64,000 nt of DNA from Umbilicaria muhlenbergii. Taxonomy: Eukaryota; Ascomycota; Lecanoromycetes; Umbilicariales; Umbilicariaceae. The notes below the pieces were generated by a model. That model saw only the letters and a list, made by a program, of their open reading frames with translations. It had not been told where the DNA came from and did no database searches. A program made the translations under genes and the position numbers. The stretch is from contig KK106986.1 of NCBI GenBank assembly GCA_000611775.1, forward strand, positions 1,116,001 to 1,180,000, read 5' to 3'. This document shows, in pieces, positions 56,562 through 64,000 of this stretch (positions within the stretch are counted from its first letter, which is position 1; the number at the start of each line of letters is the position of its first letter).

Positions 56562-58884
56562 ATGGTGGTGCCCAATGGATTATTAAGGATATTCTGGCCA
56601 TCAGATGCTCCTCGCAACAACAAGCCAGGCTCAATAGTCGGGTGGCGGAATTCTGATCTGGATGTCTTTGTGGTAGCTATTCTTGAGGATGTCGAGGTAA
56701 ATTGAGAAGCCATACCCGAAAGGTCTCAGTTATACTAACATAGTGACCCAGCCGCGCAATGTGGAAAACGCACTTCGCGTTGGGACCCTGTTCCGCAATT
56801 GTCCCCACCCCATGGCACGAATATTTCAACTCTGTGGGAGGTCTTCTATGCATGTGCTTGGTACCGTCAATCCCACACCAAAACCAAGCTCCTTCGACCC
56901 ACACCAGCTAGTTGCATACACAAACTCGCCGTCTCACTTGCCTGAGGTTTTCTGTCCTGATGAGCTTAAAATCACTGTCCAGGTCATAATGTTCGATCGG
57001 CCCTCGCCTTGGCGGATGCAATATATGTCGTTAGAGCCTATCTCTTTGATACTGGTCGATCAACCCCCAAGCAGCGGCAAATTGCCTCAAGACTCCGATC
57101 GTGAAGACGCATATGAAGACGACGCAAGGTCAAGGAAAGCCAGTCTTATTGAAAAGCTCAAGCTGCATACTGTAATCACACATTCGCCATCACGAAAAGA
57201 GCTATCGCTACCACTGATCCTCAATCAGATCAACTGCTCTTTTGAGCTTGCGCAGCTCTTGTACAAGAACATCCACCTTATCGGTATGCGCCAGAAACGG
57301 AGCTTGAGTGTTAGTGAGATGGTCGTTGAGTCCGCCTCCACTGTGTGGGACTATTTTGTCGTGGCTCTTCGACATCTCGTTACAGTCTGGGTCTATCCTA
57401 TCATAACTAGGATTTTCGTTGTTGGCCTGATCTGCCATCGAGTCGTGGCTGAGATTGTACTCCGCATCCTCCAATGGCGACCGCATCCAGGTTCTGCGGC
57501 TCTCAAGGATGTATCTGCCACGGCCCAGCAGGTTGACATACGGCTGCAGCAATTTTGCTACTGGCCTATTCAGTACCTGACATTGCGCAAGAGAAAAGAT
57601 GATTGGGAGAGTGTAACCGACAGTCATCCAGACTATATTCGCTTCTACAACAGCCTTTGGCTTGTCGCTAATGATGTGATTATAGGTATTGCCTTGGGCT
57701 CCTACATAATTGAAAATGCTAGCTGGGTTGCGCTCCAGATAAACAGAGCACTCAGCGGATGGACCGTGGAAGGTCTGCAAAGCATGATCCTGTGGCTTAT
57801 GGATTGGCCTGCTGGTCTGAAGTTGAATAACGAGTTGGCTGCTTTCCTTGGCGACCTGTTTCTCTGGGTCATCGACTACTGGGCAGGTTGGTGATGACCA
57901 CATGTTTCAGGATGCCAAAGACTGACACAGTGCAGGCTGCATTACGAGCCTTAGACCCTATCTCCCTCAGGTTATATATTTCATCGGGTTCTCAAGTTTC
58001 GCTGGGGCGAGCATGCCAATCTCTTTGTTCTCAGATCTTCTGTCACTATTGACGTTACATATTTATTCCTTCTATATCGCTTCGGCCCGCATCTTCGATT
58101 GGCAACTGACGATCATCATGTCGTTATTCCATCTTTTCCGAGGGAAGAAGCACAATGTGCTGCGGAACCGAATCGATTCATGCGACTACGATCTCGACCA
58201 GCTCTTATTGGGAACGATTCTTTTCACCTTACTATTTTTCTTGTTGCCAACTATCATAGTGTTCTACCTCACTTTTGCATCGGCGAGGATGGCCATCATC
58301 ACGCTCAAGGCGTCATTGGATACATTACTGGCATGCCTGAACCATTTCCCACTTTTCGCATTGATGCTTCGTGTCAAAGACTCCCGGCGTCTACCTGGTT
58401 AGCTTTCTTTTCTTGCTCTTGATCTTCAGCAAATTGACTCCTCTCTAGGTGGCATACGTTTTGAATTGCGAGATACCCCATGTGTTTCTTCCCATTTTCT
58501 TGGCCTACATGACTTGCCTCCAACCTCTTACATAGTCCTCAAGGTACATCAACTCTCACATGTTCCTTTGGACCGAGCGCTAACAGGTTGGAGCAGTCAG
58601 TGCCACTTTCATTAAGGGCTATGTTCGACCAGTATTTTCAACTTGGTCAACGTATCCGCAAGCATTATCTCTCCCCAAGTGTAATCCTTTGTTTAGCAAC
58701 GGGTCAATTTGTCCCGCCCATTCACCGAAAGAATCTGTACAGTCTACAGTATAGTATGCTACCAGCGCGGCGGGCTGGCATATTAGAGGTCTGGAACCGC
58801 CTTACTGAGAAGTCGACGAAGTCTACAAACGGCGCAGTCAAGGTTCCTAATGGCGTGCACGCACGACGAGTCTATCGTACATGA
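56562..58884 (+). CDS. GPI1: GPI-GlcNAc transferase complex subunit Gpi1 (PIG-Q)
   Basis: This ER membrane subunit stabilises the complex that transfers GlcNAc from UDP-GlcNAc to phosphatidylinositol, the first step of GPI-anchor synthesis. Exons 56562–56696, 56752–57886, 57936–58397, 58449–58543 and 58597–58884 give 704 residues. The N-terminal exon reads LLRIFWPSDAPRNNKPGSIV then GWRNSDLDVFVVAILEDVE and joins PRNVENALRVGTLFRNCPHP at an in-phase acceptor (56751), a typical Gpi1 start. The C-terminal half holds several hydrophobic helices and the conserved Gpi1 region (YNSLWLVANDVIIGIALGSY, DWPAGLKLNNELAAFLGDLF, HIYSFYIASARIFDWQL, RGKKHNVLRNRIDSCDYDLD, QLLLGTILFTLLFFLLPT). Together with CWH43 and the GPI-anchored products nearby it reflects active GPI biology but not a cluster. 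Confidence 0.94.
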
Positions 58885-59398
58885 TAAAACTAGAATTGGT
58901 GGATTTGGCGAATGACGAAATGATCGTTGGCTGGAAGTGTCACTTAAATGGGGCGTCGTTGTGTGGGAAATAAGGGATCAAAGACAGCTTCCCCAGCTCC
59001 TCTTCTTAGGTCAATGAATATGAAATATCAAGAGACCTCTGCCGTCCTTACTTTATACATCCGTGCTGATTCCGCGAGTCATTAAGTCGTTGCTATCGAG
59101 CTTACTATTACTTCCACCGTACAATGACGGTCGCCACTGGACCATGGAACTTCTCACCACCTATTTTCAATCACGTCTAAGCGCGACTGAACACACAGCA
59201 TACGCTAGAGGTGTGATTTCTTACGCGCCTTGAGTTGAGACTATGTCGGTGTATTTGATTGCGTTTTCCTCAAGAATCTGTGAGTACCATCAGTACCGCC
59301 ATTGCTGAAGATTTACGCGTCAGGGCAAACAACCAATTACTCTGATAACACCTGATGAACGACCAAAACCTCAACATTCCCCGCCACCAGAAGCAAAC
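58885..59398. other. Intergenic, GPI1 to Cys-pair protein
   Basis: 514 bp with no recognisable gene. It holds the GPI1 3' end and the promoter of the next plus-strand gene. Confidence 0.5.
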
Positions 59399-60325
59399 AT
59401 GACCTCTCTGGACGTGCCGCGCAATCCAGCCATGCAACAACCTATCCAGATCAGCGCTGGGATGGCCTTAACCACTCCATCGCTTCCGCACACCACCTCA
59501 GTCTCCTCACCTCACGAAAAGCGAGGCCATGGCCGCCCTCGAGCCCGCACCTTCTCCGTCACAAAACGCATCAACACCGCTCCCCGTTCCGCACCAGCAC
59601 TACTGCTCAACCGCCCCTCAATCTCCCAACTACCCAAACCTCCCCGCTTCTACCAACACCACCTCCCCGCCACCGCCTATCCACACACCACCGCCTTCCA
59701 ACACACCACCCCACCCGCCACCACCCTCTGCAACGAAACCCCCTCCCGCTTCTCAACCCCAGGCGATAACTTCCTCTTCTCCCTCCTGCACCCAACCTCC
59801 CCCCTCACCACCTCCCACACCCCACACACCCGCCCCTGCGAAAACACCTCCGCCCACCCCGATCGTCCGCACCACATCTGCACCGCCTGCCACTCCACCG
59901 CCCTCCTCAACATCCGCTCCACCCCGCCCCTCCACCTCCCCGGCCATCGCCACCGCCACCCCCGCCGCTGGCCCTTCGTCCTCCCCCTCTGCACCACCTG
60001 CACCGAAATGGCGCTCGCGTACCACCCCCACCCCCCCGGCGCCGCCGGTTACGACGGCTGTAGCTGCGCGTGGAGGATTCTGGGCAGGTGGCTTTGTTTT
60101 GGATGTCGACTGAGGGAGTTGGAGAAGGCGAAGGCGAGGTGGGAGGCGGAGAGGGAGGTGAGGAGGGGGTTTGTGAAGCCGGGGGTGGGGGATGGGAAGG
60201 AGTGGATTGCTTGGTTGGGGGGGTTGTGTCGGTGTGGGGGGTTGGTTGAAGGGCAAGAGGGAAGGAGGGAGGTGCAGGCGGGGAGGTGTGCGGGGTGTGA
60301 GGGGGTGGTGTATGGGTATGGGTAG
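59399..60325 (+). CDS. Cys-pair (zinc-ribbon-like) protein, function unknown
   Basis: An intronless ATG frame of 308 residues. The N-terminal 110 residues are Pro/Thr/Ser-rich and disordered. From about 145 a series of Cys pairs appears: HICTACHS, LCTTCTEM, GCSCAW, LCFGCRLRE, LCRCGGL and RCAGCEG, interspersed with Trp (RWPF, WRILGRWLC, EWIAWLGG). Six CxC/CxxC elements in ~150 residues suggest two or three zinc-binding knuckles. A helical EKAKARWEAEREVRRG segment sits between the fourth and fifth pairs. Base composition shifts from C-rich to G-rich along the gene, so overlapping Pro-rich or Arg-rich frames look long, but only this frame has patterned Cys. I do not recognise a named family. Confidence 0.72.
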   Translation: MTSLDVPRNPAMQQPIQISAGMALTTPSLPHTTSVSSPHEKRGHGRPRARTFSVTKRINTAPRSAPALLLNRPSISQLPKPPRFYQHHLPATAYPHTTAFQHTTPPATTLCNETPSRFSTPGDNFLFSLLHPTSPLTTSHTPHTRPCENTSAHPDRPHHICTACHSTALLNIRSTPPLHLPGHRHRHPRRWPFVLPLCTTCTEMALAYHPHPPGAAGYDGCSCAWRILGRWLCFGCRLRELEKAKARWEAEREVRRGFVKPGVGDGKEWIAWLGGLCRCGGLVEGQEGRREVQAGRCAGCEGVVYGYG

Positions 60326-60838
60326 GGGGGAGGGTTGGGGGGTGGTAAGGTAGAGGTTGAGGGGCCAAGGGGTGGGACCTGGTGAGGTAGAGGAGGGGGA
60401 ATGAGTATGTGTGTCGGGAGAAGAGAGCTTTGGTAGGAGGACGGAGGCTGGGATAGTAGGTGTTGGAAGTGCTATGTTAAGAGAATTGGTGATCATACGG
60501 CGACGGTCAGATCGAATGGAGTTCAGGTGTCTGGAATGGGCGCTTGTCCAACGATTGCAGATTCGGATGTTACAGGCACAAGCGGTCGAGTCCTTTCCGT
60601 GCATACTCTCAAGAGATCATAAACGCTTCATGTTATTCAGTTTACTGGCGGTGGGCAACAAGTGTTCCGACTATATGGAATTTCGGGACACCACTAGCAA
60701 CGTAATGAAGGGTATCTACAAATGTAGTATGTCCTTAGCTAAAAGGTATCGAAAATCATGAAGCAATGAAACGCCGAGACCTACATCATATCTGTGATTA
60801 CTACGCTGAAAGCAGTACGATAAGACACCATTCACCCC
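60326..60838. other. Convergent intergenic, Cys-pair gene / MSH2
   Basis: 513 bp between convergent genes, strongly G-rich on the plus strand up to about 60400. No gene is supported. Confidence 0.5.
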
Positions 60839-63701
60839 TCACAACGCCTTCACAGACCGAAAGAAAGGGTTCTCCGACAACTTCCGATTCGCCATCACAA
60901 GCTCCCTCATCTTACTTGCCTGATCCTCCTTACTCATCTCCTTCCCCTCTGTCTCCTTCTTCCACTGCACAAGCACCTCCTTCAACAACGCACTGCCCTC
61001 CTCCACATCTTCTTTCGAGTGCTTCACAGCCGCCTCGTCATGCTTACTCGTGAAGTCTTCCAGCTCGTCCGCTTTGCGCTTGGCCATATTGACCACTTTT
61101 GTGGGGAATCGCACCAGCTCGGCGACGTGGATGCCGAAGCTCTGGTCACAGACTCCTTCTTCGACTTTGTACAGGAGCGTGACTTCGCGCCGGTCTCGGT
61201 CGTTGGTGTCTCCTATATGCGCTACTACATGCAGATTCTTCACTTGAGGATAGTCGTTCACCAAAGCCGTCAGCTCGTGGAAATGCGTGGCAAACATGGC
61301 GAAACATCCAATCTCTTTGACGATGTGTTCTGAGATTGCCCAGGCCAGACCGAATCCGTCATAGGTACTCGTACCACGCCCGAGCTCGTCAATGATGATC
61401 AGCGACTCCGAGGTCGCTGATTTTAGTATGTTTGCCGTTTCGAGCATCTCCGCCATGAAGGTCGAGACGCCCTTGAGTTGCGAGTCGCTGGCGCCGACAC
61501 GGGCGAGAATGCAGTCGAAGAGGGTCAGCTCGGCCTCTGCGCATGGCACGAAGCAGCCAACTTGCGCCATCAGAGCAATGACGCCGATTTGGCGGATGTA
61601 TGTCGACTTGCCTCCCATATTTGGTCCTGTGATGATCAAAAACTCCGAACTACCCCTGATGAGAGATACATCGTTGGTAATGAATTGAATGTCGTCTTGC
61701 ATCTCCATGCACGGGTGACGGGCTTCCTTCAGGATGGTGTTGCCTTCTCCTCTGGGGTGCATCTTAGGGCGGATGTAGGAAGTTGGTGCATGAATAGATA
61801 CATGGGCGAAGCTGACGATAACGTCGAGATGAGCCAGCACTCCAGCTAGCTGCTCAATGACTGGACAGTATGACGCAGCGACATTGACAACCTCGGTGAC
61901 GAGTCCACTTTGCGTCCGGTTGTAGTTCTCCGATAGTTGATCGAATTCGCGGCGCATCGTCTGCATGGTCGTAGTGGTGAAGTAAACCCCATTTTTCTGA
62001 GTTGAGCACTCTTGATACTGCTTCTTGTTGCGGATACAGCCTGCTTCGTTGCGAGTAAGTCGGAAACACCAGCCATGGACCCTATGGTTCTCCAGAAACA
62101 ATTTCTTCTCTGTATCCTGATTCAGGTCTTTCCCAACCTTCCTGTGCTCGACGTCCATGTCATATTTGAGCTTGTCTAGTTTCTTCCGAATTATTCGAAG
62201 GCTATCATCGAATTCTGGCTTGATGATAAACTCATGGTGATCAAGGGCGTCCAAGTCCACAGTAGTTTCGACCATTTCCTGCAGCTTTGCGAGGCTGTTG
62301 GAATAATCTATCAACTTGGAAGTATACTCTGCATCCAGAGGGTCTTTGTATTGCTCGTCCATCACACCTTCTAAAGTTCCAATGAACCCGGGAATCCGGA
62401 TAACTACCTGATACGCTCTGACCACATCTTCAAGATTTGCCAGCTTTCTTTGGAAACGCTTTGCCAATCTGTAAAGGTCCGGTATTGACCGAAGATGTTC
62501 TTCTTGGATGGTCTGTCGGAGCTCCGTGTCCATGACAAACGCCTCGACGAGTTGCTGCCGTCTATCGATTTGTTCCAAGCTCATCAAAGGTTGCTTCAGC
62601 CATTGTGCCAGCAGACGGCTGCCGACAGGCGTCTTGCAGTGATTCAATAAACCATACAGGCTCATGTTCTTCGAGCCGTCTCGAGGTCCTGGCATCAAGT
62701 TAAGCGCCTTTAACGCAGAAGCGTCTAGTTTCATATATTGAGACAGATCATGTTGATAAAGCTGGAACTGCCCGAAGTTTGACGGGTCAGACAGGACGCC
62801 AAGGTATCTGATGAGGGCAGCTGCTGAGCCCATTGCCAACTTCAGGTCCGTCTGCGGTAGAGTACCTGCGGCGCGCTCGTCCCGGAGTAACCTGGTCAGG
62901 TCCTGCTCGATGTCCTTTGTTCCGAAGTCACCAACAGTACGCTCAGAGATCGCCACGCCACAGCTGTCAGCTATAGCCCTCAACTTGGCGAGCTCCACAT
63001 CTCTCTTTTGACCGTCCGCTTGGATGAGGCATTCTTTCACCCCCAGTTGGATAAGTAGCGATTCGAAGTTTGAGTAGAGATCATTGTCCAAAAACTCGCT
63101 GACACCAAGCTCTCGTACACTTGCATCGGCAAAGCAGACCCCAACATTCCGGGCCTCAGAAGCTTTCGCCGAGACCTTGACAGCAAGTATGATGGGAGCA
63201 GCGTCGACTTGGCCCCCAAGTTCATCCTCAATGTCCTGTAGGTTGCCTGGTGATGCCTGCTTTGTGATCTTCCATTGCATCCGCCCCGTTGTTTCCCAAA
63301 CTTCGATCCTCTTGCCCAATCTGAATAGCGCCTCTCGGAGGAAGTTGCGGTAAACTGTGATGGTCATTGTGACCGATGGAAGACCTCCGTCAGATTTGCC
63401 CAGTTGACGGAGAACCGAGGTGGTCTTGTAGACCTATACAAATATGATCAGTAGGAGCACATGTTGTGTCAGAGCTCGAAGCGGAGCGCTTACCGTGTGA
63501 GCAATGAAGGCGGCATCATCTCCATGAGCAGTGTACCAGTCCCCTCGATCAAAGATGCGAATTGTCTCAGCATCTTTGACTGGAAGGCCCCGAAAGAAAC
63601 GGATGAAGCCAACCTCGTCGTCGACCTGGAAATACTAATCAGCAGTTAATATAATGCAGATTCTGTCGACTTCTCACCTTCAATTCGGGCCTTGAAGACA
63701 T
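60839..63701 (-). CDS. MSH2: DNA mismatch repair protein Msh2
   Basis: This MutS homologue pairs with Msh6 or Msh3 to recognise base mismatches and small loops in nuclear DNA. Minus-strand exons 63701–63678, 63625–63494 and 63433–60839 give 916 residues. The start MSSRPELK is in a 24-nt first exon, joined in phase to [18 protein letters not shown], the usual beginning of domain I. Later landmarks are the lever/core region ([19 protein letters not shown]), Walker [10 protein letters not shown], the signature [10 protein letters not shown], Walker [16 protein letters not shown] and the His of [11 protein letters not shown]. The C-terminus has the helix-turn-helix dimerisation region and ends [11 protein letters not shown] different minus-strand frame at 63646–63882 also begins with ATG but overlaps exon 1 in another frame and is not MSH2. 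Confidence 0.96.
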
Positions 63702-64000
63702 GCTTAGACGATGATACCTGGATTGTCCAAAGATCAGCTTTTGTTTTGTCAATGGTCGAGTGCTTTGCCAGTGCAGTGTAGAGTGACGCGAACCGCGCAC
63801 CCGCGTTAATTGATTTCCCAGGCGTGCCAGGGTCGTCCTTAGCGCGATTGCCCTGCTTCAGGTCTTGCCTGCGGATGCCCATGCCCTTCGTTCAAGAACT
63901 GCCCTATCTTGCACTTCTGTACGAGTAAACGAACTACAGGCTTCAGGGGCCCAGTTTTTGGATCTATGTTCTGCTTTTGTTTTTGTTACTCGTATTTGCC
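63702..64000. promoter_or_regulatory. MSH2 upstream region
   Basis: 299 bp upstream of the MSH2 start, to the window edge. It should contain the promoter. No specific site is recognised. Confidence 0.5.

Noticed and set aside
59529-60113. Pro/Thr-rich plus-strand frame overlapping the Cys-pair gene, and Arg/Gly-rich antisense frames
   Set aside because: They arise from C-rich/G-rich composition. Only the 59399–60325 frame shows ordered Cys and Trp patterning.
63646-63882. 78-codon minus-strand ATG frame over the MSH2 start
   Set aside because: It overlaps the first MSH2 exon in another frame. The 24-nt exon MSSRPELK joined to exon 2 gives the conserved MSH2 N-terminus.

Overview
This window is a stretch of chromosome from a filamentous ascomycete (Pezizomycotina). 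The evidence is many short GT–AG introns (mostly 47–75 bp) with CTAAC/CTGAC-like branch points, a solitary dispersed 5S rRNA gene, and a fungal-specific gene set: Atg26, Cwh43, a Wsc sensor, a CFEM/PTH11-type receptor, an RTA1 transporter and a Zn2Cys6 regulator. A dothideomycete is my best guess, but that is an impression and not something the sequence proves. I built exon models by hand. Unless stated otherwise, the reading phase closes across every junction.

Layout. 1–24 kb is dense housekeeping territory: the 3' end of RPT3 (26S proteasome), a PEP4-type vacuolar aspartic protease, ATG26 sterol glucosyltransferase, FCP1 (Pol II CTD phosphatase), prefoldin subunit 3, a LETM1-domain mitochondrial protein, a NAB3-like RNA-binding protein, an ICT1-type mitochondrial release factor, UTP6 and CWH43. 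24–44 kb is looser and dominated by surface and sensing genes: a WSC sensor, a small conserved fungal protein, a CFEM-GPCR, a Ser/Ala-rich GPI-anchored protein with a coding minisatellite, a decayed cell-wall-protein gene, an RTA1 transporter, a Zn2Cys6 regulator, a 5S rRNA gene and a multipass membrane protein. 44–64 kb returns to conserved genes: phosphatidylserine synthase, a Gap1-type RasGAP, a small secreted protein whose frame is broken, RRP6, MDM35, a 94-residue membrane protein, GPI1, a Cys-pair protein and MSH2.

Functional links. Divergent pairs with short shared promoters are prefoldin-3/LETM1 (202 bp), UTP6/CWH43 (353 bp), NAB3/ICT1 (424 bp) and RRP6/MDM35 (337 bp). Several genes touch common processes: GPI anchoring and remodelling (GPI1, CWH43 and the GPI-anchored product), nuclear RNA synthesis and surveillance (FCP1, NAB3, UTP6, RRP6), and phospholipid supply with mitochondrial lipid transfer (CHO1, MDM35). 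Nothing indicates that they form a co-regulated cluster.

I see no CRISPR, no intact transposon, no virus-like element and no secondary-metabolite cluster. The less ordinary items are the NAB3 homologue, the decayed cell-wall-protein gene, the out-of-frame secreted-protein gene, a 19-nt internal exon, a GC–AG intron in UTP6 and two small probable genes that are easily missed.
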